From NCBI GenBank assembly GCA_001915545.1, contig MNQS01000209.1, forward strand, positions 1 to 17,893: 17,893 nucleotides of DNA, written 5' to 3'. The notes beneath the pieces are model-generated. The model searched no databases, had not been told where the DNA came from, and saw nothing but the letters and a program-made list of their open reading frames with translations. A program made the translations under genes and the position numbers. Of this stretch, positions 1 through 8,195 are shown in pieces (the stretch's first letter is position 1; each line of letters opens with the position of its first letter). Source of the stretch: Bacteroides sp. 43_108 (GTDB lineage: Bacteria; Bacteroidota; Bacteroidia; Bacteroidales; Bacteroidaceae).

Positions 1-4
1 CGAT

Positions 5-159
5 GCAGGTAAATACAATGCAAGCATTGCAGTTAAGAGCTATTACCTCGCGAAGCGTTTTAACTAGTAGAAGCTCTGCTTCACGTTTAACTTGCGAGCA
101 CGCTCGCATTTTACCTAGCGGATTAATTCGCGTTTTACCTTGTGAAGTTGCGCTTCACA
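5..159 (-). repeat. Hairpin array A (six short inverted repeats joined by GGTAAA-type linkers)
   Basis: Read on the minus strand from 159 leftwards, short inverted repeats alternate with a linker close to AGGTAAAAC. The hairpins are TGTGAAG/CTTCACA (141-159), a near-palindrome GCGGA/TTCGC (118-131), GCGAGC/GCTCGC (94-107), GAAGC/GCTTC (70-82) and CGC/GCG (49-57). The linkers between them lie at 132-140, 108-117, 85-93, 57-66 and 42-48. At the left end the polarity flips: a plus-strand linker GGTAAA (8-13) is followed by CAATGC/GCATTG (16-29). The first bases of the window resemble the end of another hairpin, so the array probably continues to the left. A leader-like sequence shared with array B lies at 160-175 on the minus strand. 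The function is unknown to me; the structure itself is directly visible. Confidence 0.8.
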
Positions 160-217
160 CATGTTCTTCTGTCTGAAAGTAAGCGAACACCCACGAAATT
201 GCACAATGTTTATGACA

Positions 218-243
218 CGTCATCCCTGGCCAGGACCAGGGAA
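218..243 (-). repeat. REP-like palindromic element, copy 1
   Basis: Arms TCCCTGG (223-229) and CCAGGGA (236-242) are perfect complements around a 6-base loop. Read on the minus strand the palindrome is followed by TGACG. Three further copies lie at 14365-14391, 14673-14699 and 14844-14870. This copy is about 50 bases from the leader-like end of array A, the same arrangement as the second copy and array B. The shape resembles dispersed REP/dRS-type palindromes of other bacteria, but I do not recognise this exact family. Confidence 0.7.
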
Positions 244-322
244 CTAATCTCAACATACTGCATAATGCATCATTAAAAGTGCATCTAATACAAACCAAGT
301 AAACCCATTAAATACCAGAAAT

Positions 323-1465
323 ATGGAATTCAAACGCAATATAATGATTACCGGCGGTGCCGGTTTCATCGGAAGCCACGTAGTAAGACTTTTCGTAAAC
401 AAATACCCAGACTACCGCATCATCAACCTTGACAAGCTCACATACGCAGGCAACCTTGCCAACCTCAAGGACATTGAGGACAAGCCGAACTACACATTCG
501 TCAAGGCCGATATCTGCGACTTCGAGACAATCCAGAAGCTGATGTCAGACTACAATATCGACGGAATCATTCATCTTGCGGCAGAGAGTCATGTCGACAG
601 AAGTATCAAGGACCCATTCACATTCGCACGTACAAACGTGATGGGTACTCTTTCGCTCCTTCAGGCTGCTAAGCTCTATTGGGAAAGTCTTCCTGAGAAA
701 TACGAGGGCAAGCGCTTCTACCATATTTCCACAGACGAGGTTTACGGCGCACTCGAACTGACACATCCTGATGGCATCGAACCGCCGTTCACTACAAAGG
801 CTTCATCAGGTAAGCACCACCTTGCATACGGCGACAAATTCTTCCTTGAAACGACAAAGTACAATCCACACAGCCCGTACAGTGCCAGCAAGGCCAGCTC
901 AGACCATTTTGTACGTGCCTTCCACGATACATACGGCATGCCGACGATTGTAACCAACTGCTCGAACAACTACGGTCCATACCAGTTCCCAGAGAAACTA
1001 ATACCACTCTTCATCAACAATATACGCCACCGCAAACCATTGCCGGTATACGGCAAGGGCGAGAATGTACGCGACTGGCTGTATGTAGAAGACCATGCAC
1101 GTGCCATCGACGTAATCTTCCACAACGGCAAGATTGCTGAAACCTACAACATAGGTGGTTTCAACGAATGGAAGAACATCGACATCATAAAGGTTGTCAT
1201 CAACACCGTTGATCGTCTGCTCGGACGCAAGGAAGGTGAAGATATGAACCTCATTACTTACGTTACAGACCGAGCCGGTCATGACCTGCGTTATGCCATA
1301 GATTCAAGTAAGCTTCAGAAAGAACTCGGTTGGGAACCAAGCCTGCAGTTCGAGGAAGGAATTGAAAAGACTGTACGCTGGTATCTTGATAATCAGGAAT
1401 GGATGGATAATGTGACTTCTGGGGATTATCAGAAGTATTATGAGAGTATGTATAAGAATAGATAA
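323..1465 (+). CDS. rfbB: dTDP-glucose 4,6-dehydratase
   Basis: This cytoplasmic short-chain dehydrogenase/reductase-family enzyme converts dTDP-glucose to dTDP-4-keto-6-deoxyglucose, the branch point to dTDP-L-rhamnose and other deoxysugars. The 380-residue product has the NAD-binding GGAGFIG loop at 11-17, AESHVDRS at 87-94, the catalytic T137-D138-E139 within STDEVYG, and the Y186-x3-K190 pair. NNYGPYQFPEKLIP follows at about 215-228. A long insert between the TDE and YxxxK motifs (about 143-184), reading PPFTTKASS and HHLAYG, is as I recall it in Bacteroides/Prevotella RmlB, so the protein appears full length. The ATG at 323 places the glycine loop at the usual distance from the N-terminus. 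The gene is more G/C-rich than the run that begins at 1518. The rmlA, rmlC and rmlD genes are not in the window. Confidence 0.97.
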   Translation: MEFKRNIMITGGAGFIGSHVVRLFVNKYPDYRIINLDKLTYAGNLANLKDIEDKPNYTFVKADICDFETIQKLMSDYNIDGIIHLAAESHVDRSIKDPFTFARTNVMGTLSLLQAAKLYWESLPEKYEGKRFYHISTDEVYGALELTHPDGIEPPFTTKASSGKHHLAYGDKFFLETTKYNPHSPYSASKASSDHFVRAFHDTYGMPTIVTNCSNNYGPYQFPEKLIPLFINNIRHRKPLPVYGKGENVRDWLYVEDHARAIDVIFHNGKIAETYNIGGFNEWKNIDIIKVVINTVDRLLGRKEGEDMNLITYVTDRAGHDLRYAIDSSKLQKELGWEPSLQFEEGIEKTVRWYLDNQEWMDNVTSGDYQKYYESMYKNR

Positions 1466-1487
1466 AATCACTATAAAACATATTTTA

Positions 1488-1501
1488 ATCTACTAGTAGA
1501 T
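1488..1501. other. 14-bp perfect palindrome between rfbB and the flippase gene
   Basis: ATCTACTAGTAGAT is self-complementary over all 14 bases. It lies in the 52-base gap between rfbB and the flippase gene, 17 bases before the flippase start. It could be an operator or a weak hairpin. It sits exactly where base composition changes from the rfbB style to the A/T-rich cassette. The function is not known and a chance palindrome is possible. Confidence 0.4.
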
Positions 1502-1517
1502 CTATCCAAAATAAAAC

Positions 1518-3056
1518 ATGACGGATACAACACAAAACAATAAAAGAATTGCCAAAAATACGCTGTTACTGTATTTTAGGATGCTTCTGACAATGGCTGT
1601 AAGTATTTACACCAGTCGTGTTGTCCTGAGCACTTTAGGTGTTGAAGATTATGGTATTTACAATGTTGTTGGTGGCGTCGTTGCTATGTTTTCTGTTATA
1701 TCAGGTTCTCTTTCTGCCGCAATAAGCAGGTTTATAACATACGAACTTGGTAAAGGTGATAAGAAAGTTCTTGAAAATATTTTCTCTTCTGCTGTCACTA
1801 TACAGCTTGCATTAGGATTAATAATTTTTATTCTTGCGGAAGCCGTTGGAGTATGGTTTCTGAATGCCAAAATGAATATTCCAGAAAGTCGCATGTATGC
1901 TGCAAATTGGGTTTTCCAATTGTCAATGGTTACATTTATCATTAATCTTATAAGTGTACCATATAATGCAGCTATCATTGCTCATGAACGTATGTCTGCC
2001 TTTGCATACATAAGTATACTTGAAGTTTCAGCAAAACTGCTTATTGTATATTTACTTCTCATATCTCCGATTGACAAACTCATTTTTTATGCAATCTTGA
2101 TGACCCTTGTTGCACTTATCATAAGGTTTGTATATGGATATTATTGTAAACGCCATTTTGAAGAGTGTACCTATCATTTTATATTTGATTCTTCTCTACT
2201 GAAACGAATGTTTGGTTTTGCTGGATGGAATTTCATTGGAGCGTCATCTGCGATATTACGCGATCAAGGCGGGAATGTTTTGATGAATTTGTTTTGTGGA
2301 CCAACAGCGAATGCAGCCAGAGGAATTGCTAATCAAGTAAACGCTGCCGTTCAAGGCTTTGTTACGAATTTTATGACAGCTCTTAACCCTCAGATAACTA
2401 AATCATATGCTTCTGGGGAAAAGGAATATATGAAGACGCTTATATATCAAGGTGCAAGGTTGTCTTTCTATATGCTTTTCTTTCTGTCCGCACCTATAAT
2501 TATAAACACACATTATGTATTGGAGATATGGCTGAAAACTGTTCCGGAACATACTGTGCTATTTATAAGACTGATTTTAATTTTTACCATGAGTGAGTCC
2601 ATATCAAGTCCAATTGTAACAGGTATGTTGGCAACTGGAAATATAAAAAAATATCAAATTGCGGTTGGATCTTTACAGATGATGAATTTGCCGATTTCGT
2701 ACATCTTATTATATAATGGTTTTGGTCCACAAGTTGTTTTTATTACTGCAATATTTATTTCTCAATGTTGTCTGATTGCAAGATTGTGGATTGCCCACTA
2801 TGCTTTAGAACTTCAAATATTACAATATATCTACAGAGTATATATAAATATACTGCTTGTATCGTCAACATCGCTCATTATACCATTTATAATAGTTAAT
2901 TTTATACAAGAATCATTCTTTTGTTTTTTGTTATCATCTGTTGTTTCTGTTATATGTACATTTTTATCAATTTATTTTATTGGATGTAACAAAAATGAGC
3001 GAGTCTTCATCAATGAGAAAGTGTTTAAATTCTATCATAAAATAATAAAAAAATAA
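1518..3056 (+). CDS. wzx: Wzx-type polysaccharide flippase (MATE/MOP superfamily)
   Basis: The 512-residue product is almost entirely hydrophobic, with roughly twelve or more candidate membrane segments. It fits an inner-membrane transporter that flips lipid-linked oligosaccharide units to the periplasm. The N-terminal region, with RIAKNTLLLYFRML (about 10-23), SRVVLSTLGVEDYGIYNVVGG (about 34-54) and SRFITYELGKGD (about 70-81), is the usual start of Bacteroidetes lipopolysaccharide flippases. The C-terminus is lysine-rich, as if cytoplasmic. It is the first gene of the A/T-rich run and ends 4 bases before the pyruvyl transferase gene, which suggests co-transcription. The family is clear from the membrane topology and N-terminal wording. 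The substrate cannot be read from sequence. Confidence 0.92.
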   Translation: MTDTTQNNKRIAKNTLLLYFRMLLTMAVSIYTSRVVLSTLGVEDYGIYNVVGGVVAMFSVISGSLSAAISRFITYELGKGDKKVLENIFSSAVTIQLALGLIIFILAEAVGVWFLNAKMNIPESRMYAANWVFQLSMVTFIINLISVPYNAAIIAHERMSAFAYISILEVSAKLLIVYLLLISPIDKLIFYAILMTLVALIIRFVYGYYCKRHFEECTYHFIFDSSLLKRMFGFAGWNFIGASSAILRDQGGNVLMNLFCGPTANAARGIANQVNAAVQGFVTNFMTALNPQITKSYASGEKEYMKTLIYQGARLSFYMLFFLSAPIIINTHYVLEIWLKTVPEHTVLFIRLILIFTMSESISSPIVTGMLATGNIKKYQIAVGSLQMMNLPISYILLYNGFGPQVVFITAIFISQCCLIARLWIAHYALELQILQYIYRVYINILLVSSTSLIIPFIIVNFIQESFFCFLLSSVVSVICTFLSIYFIGCNKNERVFINEKVFKFYHKIIKK

Positions 3057-3060
3057 AATA

Positions 3061-4215
3061 ATGAAAGTAGCTATTCTAACATTTGCACGTACAAATAATT
3101 ACGGAGCAACGTTACAATGTTATGCCCTATCAAAGTTTATTGAACAATGTGGACATCAGACTTCAATCATTAACGTTCCATTAATGAAAGCCGGTGCACC
3201 GAGAAAAAAATCATTTGTTGAGAAGCTGATGTCGAAAATGCATGGTTATTTCCATCAATATGAGAAAAGGTATCATAGGACGACTGAAGAATTACAAAAA
3301 GACCGAGAGTATGATAGACAGAATATGTTACTTTTTGATGATTTTCGTTCTGTTTACTTTCCAAACTTGACGCATGAATATCTGACGGAAGCAGATTTCG
3401 AGAAAGATTTTCCACAGGCCGACTTATATGTCGTGGGGAGTGATCAAGTGTGGAACCTTTGGGTCACTAATATACAATACCCTTTGTTTTTTTTCTCATT
3501 TTTGAAACATAGAGAGAAAAGAATTTCTTATGCTGCTTGCTTGGGGGGGGACAGAAACTTTAAGTTTGAAAATGAAGAATTAAATTCAATAAGGAATTTG
3601 TTAGCTGATTTCAATGGTATTAGTGTACGTGACACGACAGGTCTTTCAATATTAAAAGAAAAATTTAATATTGATGCCACACAAGTACTAGATCCTACTT
3701 TTTTAATAAATTCATACGACGAATTATTAAAAGACTCTTCGGTTGATGCAAGCTGTAGCTTGTTCAGTTTTAAATTTATAATTAATGATGAATGGGTAAA
3801 AGTTATCAAATATTTAGCTGAAGAACTGTCTTTGAACATACGGATGGACACTTGCTTGATACACATTAAGGGATTACCGTTTAAGCCTTTATGCACAGTA
3901 CAGGATTGGTTGAAACTTATCAAGACTTCTGATTTTGTATTTACAGATTCTTTTCACGGTATGGTATTTTGTATCATTTTTAAAAAGCAGTTTATTGTCA
4001 CGCCGTCCTATAAAGGTGGAGAAGAAAGATATATGGATTTGGCTTTAAAACTCGGATTGGAAGAAAGGGTATATACATCGCCTAAGGAGATATTTCTCAG
4101 CAATAAGTGGAAAAATGTCATTGATTATGATGCGGTCTATAAAAAACTTGACGTACTAAGGGAGAACTCAAAGAAATTTCTCACCCAATATCTCATTCAA
4201 AATATTAACCCTTAA
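3061..4215 (+). CDS. Polysaccharide pyruvyl transferase family protein
   Basis: The family transfers pyruvate from phosphoenolpyruvate to a sugar as a ketal, adding a negative charge to the polymer. The 384-residue product shows the family landmarks: TNNYGATLQCYAL (11-23), DLYVVGSDQVWN (121-132), ISYAACLGG (155-163) and TDSFHGMVFCIIF (295-307), the last being the strongly conserved D-S-F-H-G block. Length is normal for the family. Codons 161-164 contain a run of eight G (3543-3550), striking in such an A/T-rich gene. The frame is open here, but a gain or loss of one G would truncate the protein soon after residue 164. It starts 4 bases after the flippase gene and ends 6 bases before the next gene. 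The acceptor sugar is unknown. Confidence 0.9.
   Translation: MKVAILTFARTNNYGATLQCYALSKFIEQCGHQTSIINVPLMKAGAPRKKSFVEKLMSKMHGYFHQYEKRYHRTTEELQKDREYDRQNMLLFDDFRSVYFPNLTHEYLTEADFEKDFPQADLYVVGSDQVWNLWVTNIQYPLFFFSFLKHREKRISYAACLGGDRNFKFENEELNSIRNLLADFNGISVRDTTGLSILKEKFNIDATQVLDPTFLINSYDELLKDSSVDASCSLFSFKFIINDEWVKVIKYLAEELSLNIRMDTCLIHIKGLPFKPLCTVQDWLKLIKTSDFVFTDSFHGMVFCIIFKKQFIVTPSYKGGEERYMDLALKLGLEERVYTSPKEIFLSNKWKNVIDYDAVYKKLDVLRENSKKFLTQYLIQNINP
3543..3550 (+). repeat. G8 homopolymer tract inside a pyruvyl transferase gene
   Basis: Eight consecutive G lie in frame across codons TTG GGG GGG GAC. Long G tracts are classic sites of slipped-strand mispairing in phase-variable surface genes of other bacteria. 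The present length keeps the gene open. Whether this tract varies is inference. Confidence 0.6.
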
Positions 4216-4221
4216 TATTTT

Positions 4222-5157
4222 ATGGAAGCAATCAAGACGTGTGTACGCAATATCATATCCGTATTAGGCAATATACTTTTTTCTATAATATTCTTATTGT
4301 CTCGCTCTCCTAAACTCAAAGACACAAAATATTATGTTTCTATATGCGCTATATTCAAAGATGAGGCCAGATATTTAGTTGAATGGATTGAATATCATCG
4401 GTTAGTAGGAGTTGACCATCTATATTTGTACAATAACTTTTCTTCAGACAATTATCAAAAGATACTGAAGCCATACATTGAAGACGGCTATGTCACTTTG
4501 GTGGAATGGCCATATGAGTTGGCTCAGATTCCCGCATATCAGCATTGTTATGATAAATTCGGCAGTGAAACCTATTGGTTGATGTATATTGATATAGATG
4601 AGTTTATTTGTCCGTTGTATAGTGCAGACATTAAGGATTGGATTAAAAGGTATGAAAAGTATCCATCCATCATAATGTATTGGTTGATGTTCGGTACTAA
4701 CGGCTTGATTGATTATGATCCCACTAAATTAGTGATAGAACAATACACTTGTTCTTGGAGGAACATCAGAAATGTTGGAAAAATAGCTTTAAACACTAGG
4801 TTCAAGCCTGTAAAAATGTATCATCACTATATATTTTGCTGGGTGAAATTCATGGGAATAAAGTTTAAAGTGCCTTCCATCAATGAAACTCGCAAATTTA
4901 TCTTCTACTATAATGACCATAAGATACCAAAGACAAACTCTATTCAAATTAATCATTACTGGAGTAAGTGCCTTTCTGAATACGTAAGGAAAATTGACAA
5001 AGGCGATATGTTCAGCAAGGGTAATGACCAGATTAGAAAGCGGATGGATTTTTTCTATTGGCATGAACGTCAAAATGTATCGGAAAACAAGGTTATATAC
5101 AGATTTCTTGCAGAACTCAAAATTCAGCTTAAACATATAAATATTAAATTTAAATAG
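4222..5157 (+). CDS. Glycosyltransferase, GT92-like / GT2-like
   Basis: The 311-residue product starts with a hydrophobic stretch (about 9-27) that could anchor it to the inner membrane. A compact GT-A-like catalytic region follows. YYVSICAIFKDEARYLVEWIEYHRLVGVDHLYLYNN (about 37-72, given in full only to mark the typical opening) leads to YIDIDEFI at 122-129, whose D124-x-D126 would bind the metal and nucleotide-sugar. This wording matches the glycosyltransferase family 92 / Glyco_tranf_2_4 group. A conserved-looking INHYWSKCLSEYVRK block lies near residue 243. The gene sits 6 bases after the pyruvyl transferase and 5 bases before the next GT4. Sugar specificity cannot be inferred. Confidence 0.85.
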   Translation: MEAIKTCVRNIISVLGNILFSIIFLLSRSPKLKDTKYYVSICAIFKDEARYLVEWIEYHRLVGVDHLYLYNNFSSDNYQKILKPYIEDGYVTLVEWPYELAQIPAYQHCYDKFGSETYWLMYIDIDEFICPLYSADIKDWIKRYEKYPSIIMYWLMFGTNGLIDYDPTKLVIEQYTCSWRNIRNVGKIALNTRFKPVKMYHHYIFCWVKFMGIKFKVPSINETRKFIFYYNDHKIPKTNSIQINHYWSKCLSEYVRKIDKGDMFSKGNDQIRKRMDFFYWHERQNVSENKVIYRFLAELKIQLKHINIKFK

Positions 5158-5162
5158 ATATA

Positions 5163-6416
5163 ATGAGAGTCCTTTGGTTTTCAATAAATTCAGGCTGTTA
5201 TAGCTCAAAGATTTCTACAGCACATAATGGTGGTGGATGGGTATCTTCTTTAGAAAAAATAGTCAGTAAGCGCAAAGATATTCAATTGGGAATTGCGTTC
5301 GAATATAATTCCAAGAAGTTCAAAGATACAATTGATGGTATTGACTATTATCCCATTAGCGTGTGTTGCAATAGGAGGGAAAAACTAAGGAAAGAGTTTA
5401 CTTTATCCCATGAAGAGAAATTGATCATACCTGAATGTATTAAAATTATAGAGGACTTTAGGCCTGATATCATACAATGTTTTGGATCGGAATGGTGTTA
5501 TGGTCTTGTGGCTCAGTATACGCAAGTACCTGTTGTGATACATATACAAGGGTCGATGCCTTCATATTTCAACGCTTTGTACCCGCCCAGATATTCAAAA
5601 CAAAGTAAGATAATTTACGATTTTTTGCATTTGCACTTGAAAGATGTTATACGAGGTTTGTTTGGTGAGAAGAATAATAGAATGAGAGCAGAACGAGAAA
5701 TAAGAATATTGAAAGCAAATCGCTATTTTTTTGGACGTACAGATTGGGATAAGTCAATAACGAAATTGTTTTCTCCGCAATCTAAATATTTTATCTGTAA
5801 TGAGGCTCTTCGAGATTCATTCCAACTAGCTCATGAAAAATGGAAACCTAACAAGCATGATACAACGACATTATGTACAGTAGGTAGTGGTAGCTTGTGG
5901 AAAGGGTTGGACGTAATACTCAAAACGGCTTCAATACTCAAAGAATACACAAATTTGCATTTTAAATGGATTATGGTGGGAAAGGTTGACAAAAAGGAAT
6001 ATATAGAATGGATGGAACATAAGCGTTTTGAGGAAAGCTGTGTGGATTTTGTAGGTGTACTGGATGAGGCTCAAGTGAAGGACGTTCTTCTCACATCGGA
6101 TATCTATATACATCCTGCCTATATTGATAACAGTCCTAATGCATTGTGTGAGGCCATGCTGTTGGGTATGCCGTGTATAGCAAGTTATGTGGGTGGAATT
6201 CCATCTTTGATTGAAGATGGTGTCTCAGGTATTTTGGTCCCAGTGAATGAGCCTTATTATTTGGCGGAAAAAATAGTGTCATTGGCAAAAGACAAAGATC
6301 TTCAGCAAAGTCTTTCTAATGCAGCAATAGAAAAATCGCGAGAAAGGCATTTTCCGGAAAATATTGAGAATGAATTGATTACTGCGTACAATCAGATATT
6401 AGGAAGTAGAATATGA
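5163..6416 (+). CDS. Glycosyltransferase family 4 (GT-B fold)
   Basis: The 417-residue product has GT-B organisation. The N-terminal acceptor domain contains HNGGGWVSSL (21-30) and FGSEWCYGLVAQ. The C-terminal nucleotide-sugar domain begins near TVGSGSLWKGLDVIL and ends with NSPNALCEAMLLGMPCIAS and GGIPSLIEDGVSG. The usual E-x7-E pair appears in the D-x7-E form (DNSPNALCE), a variant often seen in GT4 enzymes. It probably adds one sugar of the repeat unit on the cytoplasmic face of the membrane. Its stop codon overlaps the start of the acyltransferase by four bases (ATGA at 6413-6416), implying translational coupling. Confidence 0.92.
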   Translation: MRVLWFSINSGCYSSKISTAHNGGGWVSSLEKIVSKRKDIQLGIAFEYNSKKFKDTIDGIDYYPISVCCNRREKLRKEFTLSHEEKLIIPECIKIIEDFRPDIIQCFGSEWCYGLVAQYTQVPVVIHIQGSMPSYFNALYPPRYSKQSKIIYDFLHLHLKDVIRGLFGEKNNRMRAEREIRILKANRYFFGRTDWDKSITKLFSPQSKYFICNEALRDSFQLAHEKWKPNKHDTTTLCTVGSGSLWKGLDVILKTASILKEYTNLHFKWIMVGKVDKKEYIEWMEHKRFEESCVDFVGVLDEAQVKDVLLTSDIYIHPAYIDNSPNALCEAMLLGMPCIASYVGGIPSLIEDGVSGILVPVNEPYYLAEKIVSLAKDKDLQQSLSNAAIEKSRERHFPENIENELITAYNQILGSRI

Positions 6417-7033
6417 AACAATTGATAAATTTTGTAATGAGAATTTTTCATTTTTTTGTGCCCTATTCTTTCTTAAATTTATGTAACAAAATATCGAAGG
6501 TTGTTTACACTGCATGGATGAAAAATGAATTCAAGCAAACTGGTGATATAAGTATTGAAAAAGGATTAAGACTTGTTGGTGGAAAAAGTATTATAATTGG
6601 TAATAAAACAGGATTTGGAAAGAATGGAATACTCCAGGCATGGCACAGTTACAAGGGTGATTTGTTTACACCTTCTTTAATAATAGGTGATAACTGCTGG
6701 ATTGGTGATTATTTTAATATTAGTGCAATCAATTCTATCACTGTCGGTAATGGTGTGTTGATGGGGCGTTGGGTTACTATATTGGACAATGCACATGGTA
6801 AGACCGATTATACGTCTTTGAAAGTTCCTCCTTGTGAAAGACGGTTGTATACCAAATCAGATGTAAAGATCGACAACAATGTATGGATTGGAGATAAAGT
6901 GACTATATTGCCAGGAGTTCACATAGGAGAAGGTGCTGTGATTGGGGCTAATTCTGTTGTTACAAAAGATATTCCTGCATATTCTGTTGCTGCCGGAATA
7001 CCAGCTAAAGTGATAAAGGTATATGGTATATAA
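6413..7033 (+). CDS. Left-handed beta-helix (hexapeptide repeat) acyltransferase
   Basis: The 206-residue product carries hexapeptide repeats typical of acetyl-CoA-dependent O- or N-acyltransferases, such as IIGDNCWIGD (90-99), ITVGNGVLMG (109-118) and VKIDNNVWIGDKVTILPGVHIGEGAVIGANSVV (151-183). H128 within DNAHG is the likely catalytic histidine. The ending IPAYSVAAGIPAKVIK (187-202) is characteristic of this family. The first 35 residues are hydrophobic and could associate with the membrane. It overlaps the preceding GT4 by 4 bases and the following polymerase gene by 11 bases, so all three are likely translated together. It probably acetylates a sugar of the repeat unit. Confidence 0.9.
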   Translation: MKQLINFVMRIFHFFVPYSFLNLCNKISKVVYTAWMKNEFKQTGDISIEKGLRLVGGKSIIIGNKTGFGKNGILQAWHSYKGDLFTPSLIIGDNCWIGDYFNISAINSITVGNGVLMGRWVTILDNAHGKTDYTSLKVPPCERRLYTKSDVKIDNNVWIGDKVTILPGVHIGEGAVIGANSVVTKDIPAYSVAAGIPAKVIKVYGI

Positions 7034-8144
7034 TTTGTTTGTTATAGCATCAGCTTTTATTTTATATGGTTATTATCATAATAAATATAGAGATGATAGA
7101 TATATCAACGCCATATTTATTTTGATGTGGATAATTTTTTCTATTGAGTTTTATACAACAAAGGACTATCCGGTTTACTACAAAGGGTTTTATAATTTGG
7201 AGAATAATGAAAATTGGGAACCGGTTTATAAATTCCTTGTTGAAGCATTTCAGCCTGTTGGATTTATCGTGTTCAATGCTGTTGTTGTTGCATTTGAAAT
7301 ATTTACTCTTTGTTTCTTTTTTAAGAAGGTTGTTCCTCCTAAATACAGATGGTTATCATTGACAATATTAATGTTGGACACTGGAAACTTATTCCTCTTT
7401 ATGAATTTAAAGCGACAATTTTTTGCAATGATGGTTGCAATATGGATCGTTTATTTTTTACTTTATTCGCAACATAAATATCGGTATTTATTTTCTATTT
7501 TTGCTTTTTTAGTTGCTATAAATATCCATTCGTCAGCATATATTGCAATCGGATATTTCTTACTGCCTTTTATTAAAGTTCGGTTAAATAAAGTTGCCAT
7601 ACTGTCAATATTATTAGTATATATTGCGAGTTATACATTTAGGCTGTCATCATTCTCAGATCAATTGTTTTTATTGCTTTCATCTACAGGAAGTAATGCT
7701 GATTATTATGATGCTTACATTCTTCAACAAGAAGACTATGAAGGCACATCCAGCGGTATGGGTAATTTTGTTCTTTTATATAATTTATCCATGTTTTTGT
7801 TACTTTTATTCTTAAATAAAAAATTCACCGAACAGCAATACAAGCTTGTTTTATGTTCCATATTAAGCTTTATTTTGATGAATATTTTAAAGGGAAATTT
7901 CTACAGATTGTATTTTTACTATTCTATCTTTAATATATTTAATATTTCAGTTTTGTTGATGACATTGTTCAAACAAAAGAGAACACTATTTTTGGTCTAT
8001 TTGATTTGTTTGGCGTTTGCGTTACCAATAAAATCATACTATAATGCATTTTTCGGAGAGAAAATATCATATATGACCATAAAATACAGACATTTTTATA
8101 CTATTTTTCACACAAATCCAGATAAAAGAGATTATTTGTTTTAG
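7023..8144 (+). CDS. EpsG/Wzy-like polysaccharide polymerase
   Basis: The 373-residue integral membrane protein has about nine or ten hydrophobic segments. Its N-terminal pattern is that of the EpsG family: a short TM, YHNKYRDDRYINAIF, IEFYTTKDYPVYYKGFYN, then WEPVYKFLVEAF. A later block, LFLFMNLKRQFFAMMVA, contains the R-Q-F motif common in this group. EpsG-like proteins are the usual Wzy equivalents in Bacteroidetes and Firmicutes polysaccharide loci, so this is the best candidate for the repeat-unit polymerase. The start at 7023 lies inside the acyltransferase gene (11-base overlap). Its composition is extremely A/T-rich. Confidence 0.85.
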   Translation: MVYNLFVIASAFILYGYYHNKYRDDRYINAIFILMWIIFSIEFYTTKDYPVYYKGFYNLENNENWEPVYKFLVEAFQPVGFIVFNAVVVAFEIFTLCFFFKKVVPPKYRWLSLTILMLDTGNLFLFMNLKRQFFAMMVAIWIVYFLLYSQHKYRYLFSIFAFLVAINIHSSAYIAIGYFLLPFIKVRLNKVAILSILLVYIASYTFRLSSFSDQLFLLLSSTGSNADYYDAYILQQEDYEGTSSGMGNFVLLYNLSMFLLLLFLNKKFTEQQYKLVLCSILSFILMNILKGNFYRLYFYYSIFNIFNISVLLMTLFKQKRTLFLVYLICLAFALPIKSYYNAFFGEKISYMTIKYRHFYTIFHTNPDKRDYLF

Positions 8145-8195
8145 CTGAGATTTGGAAGCATGTTATGGACAAAATAATTTTATTAAAACGATAAA

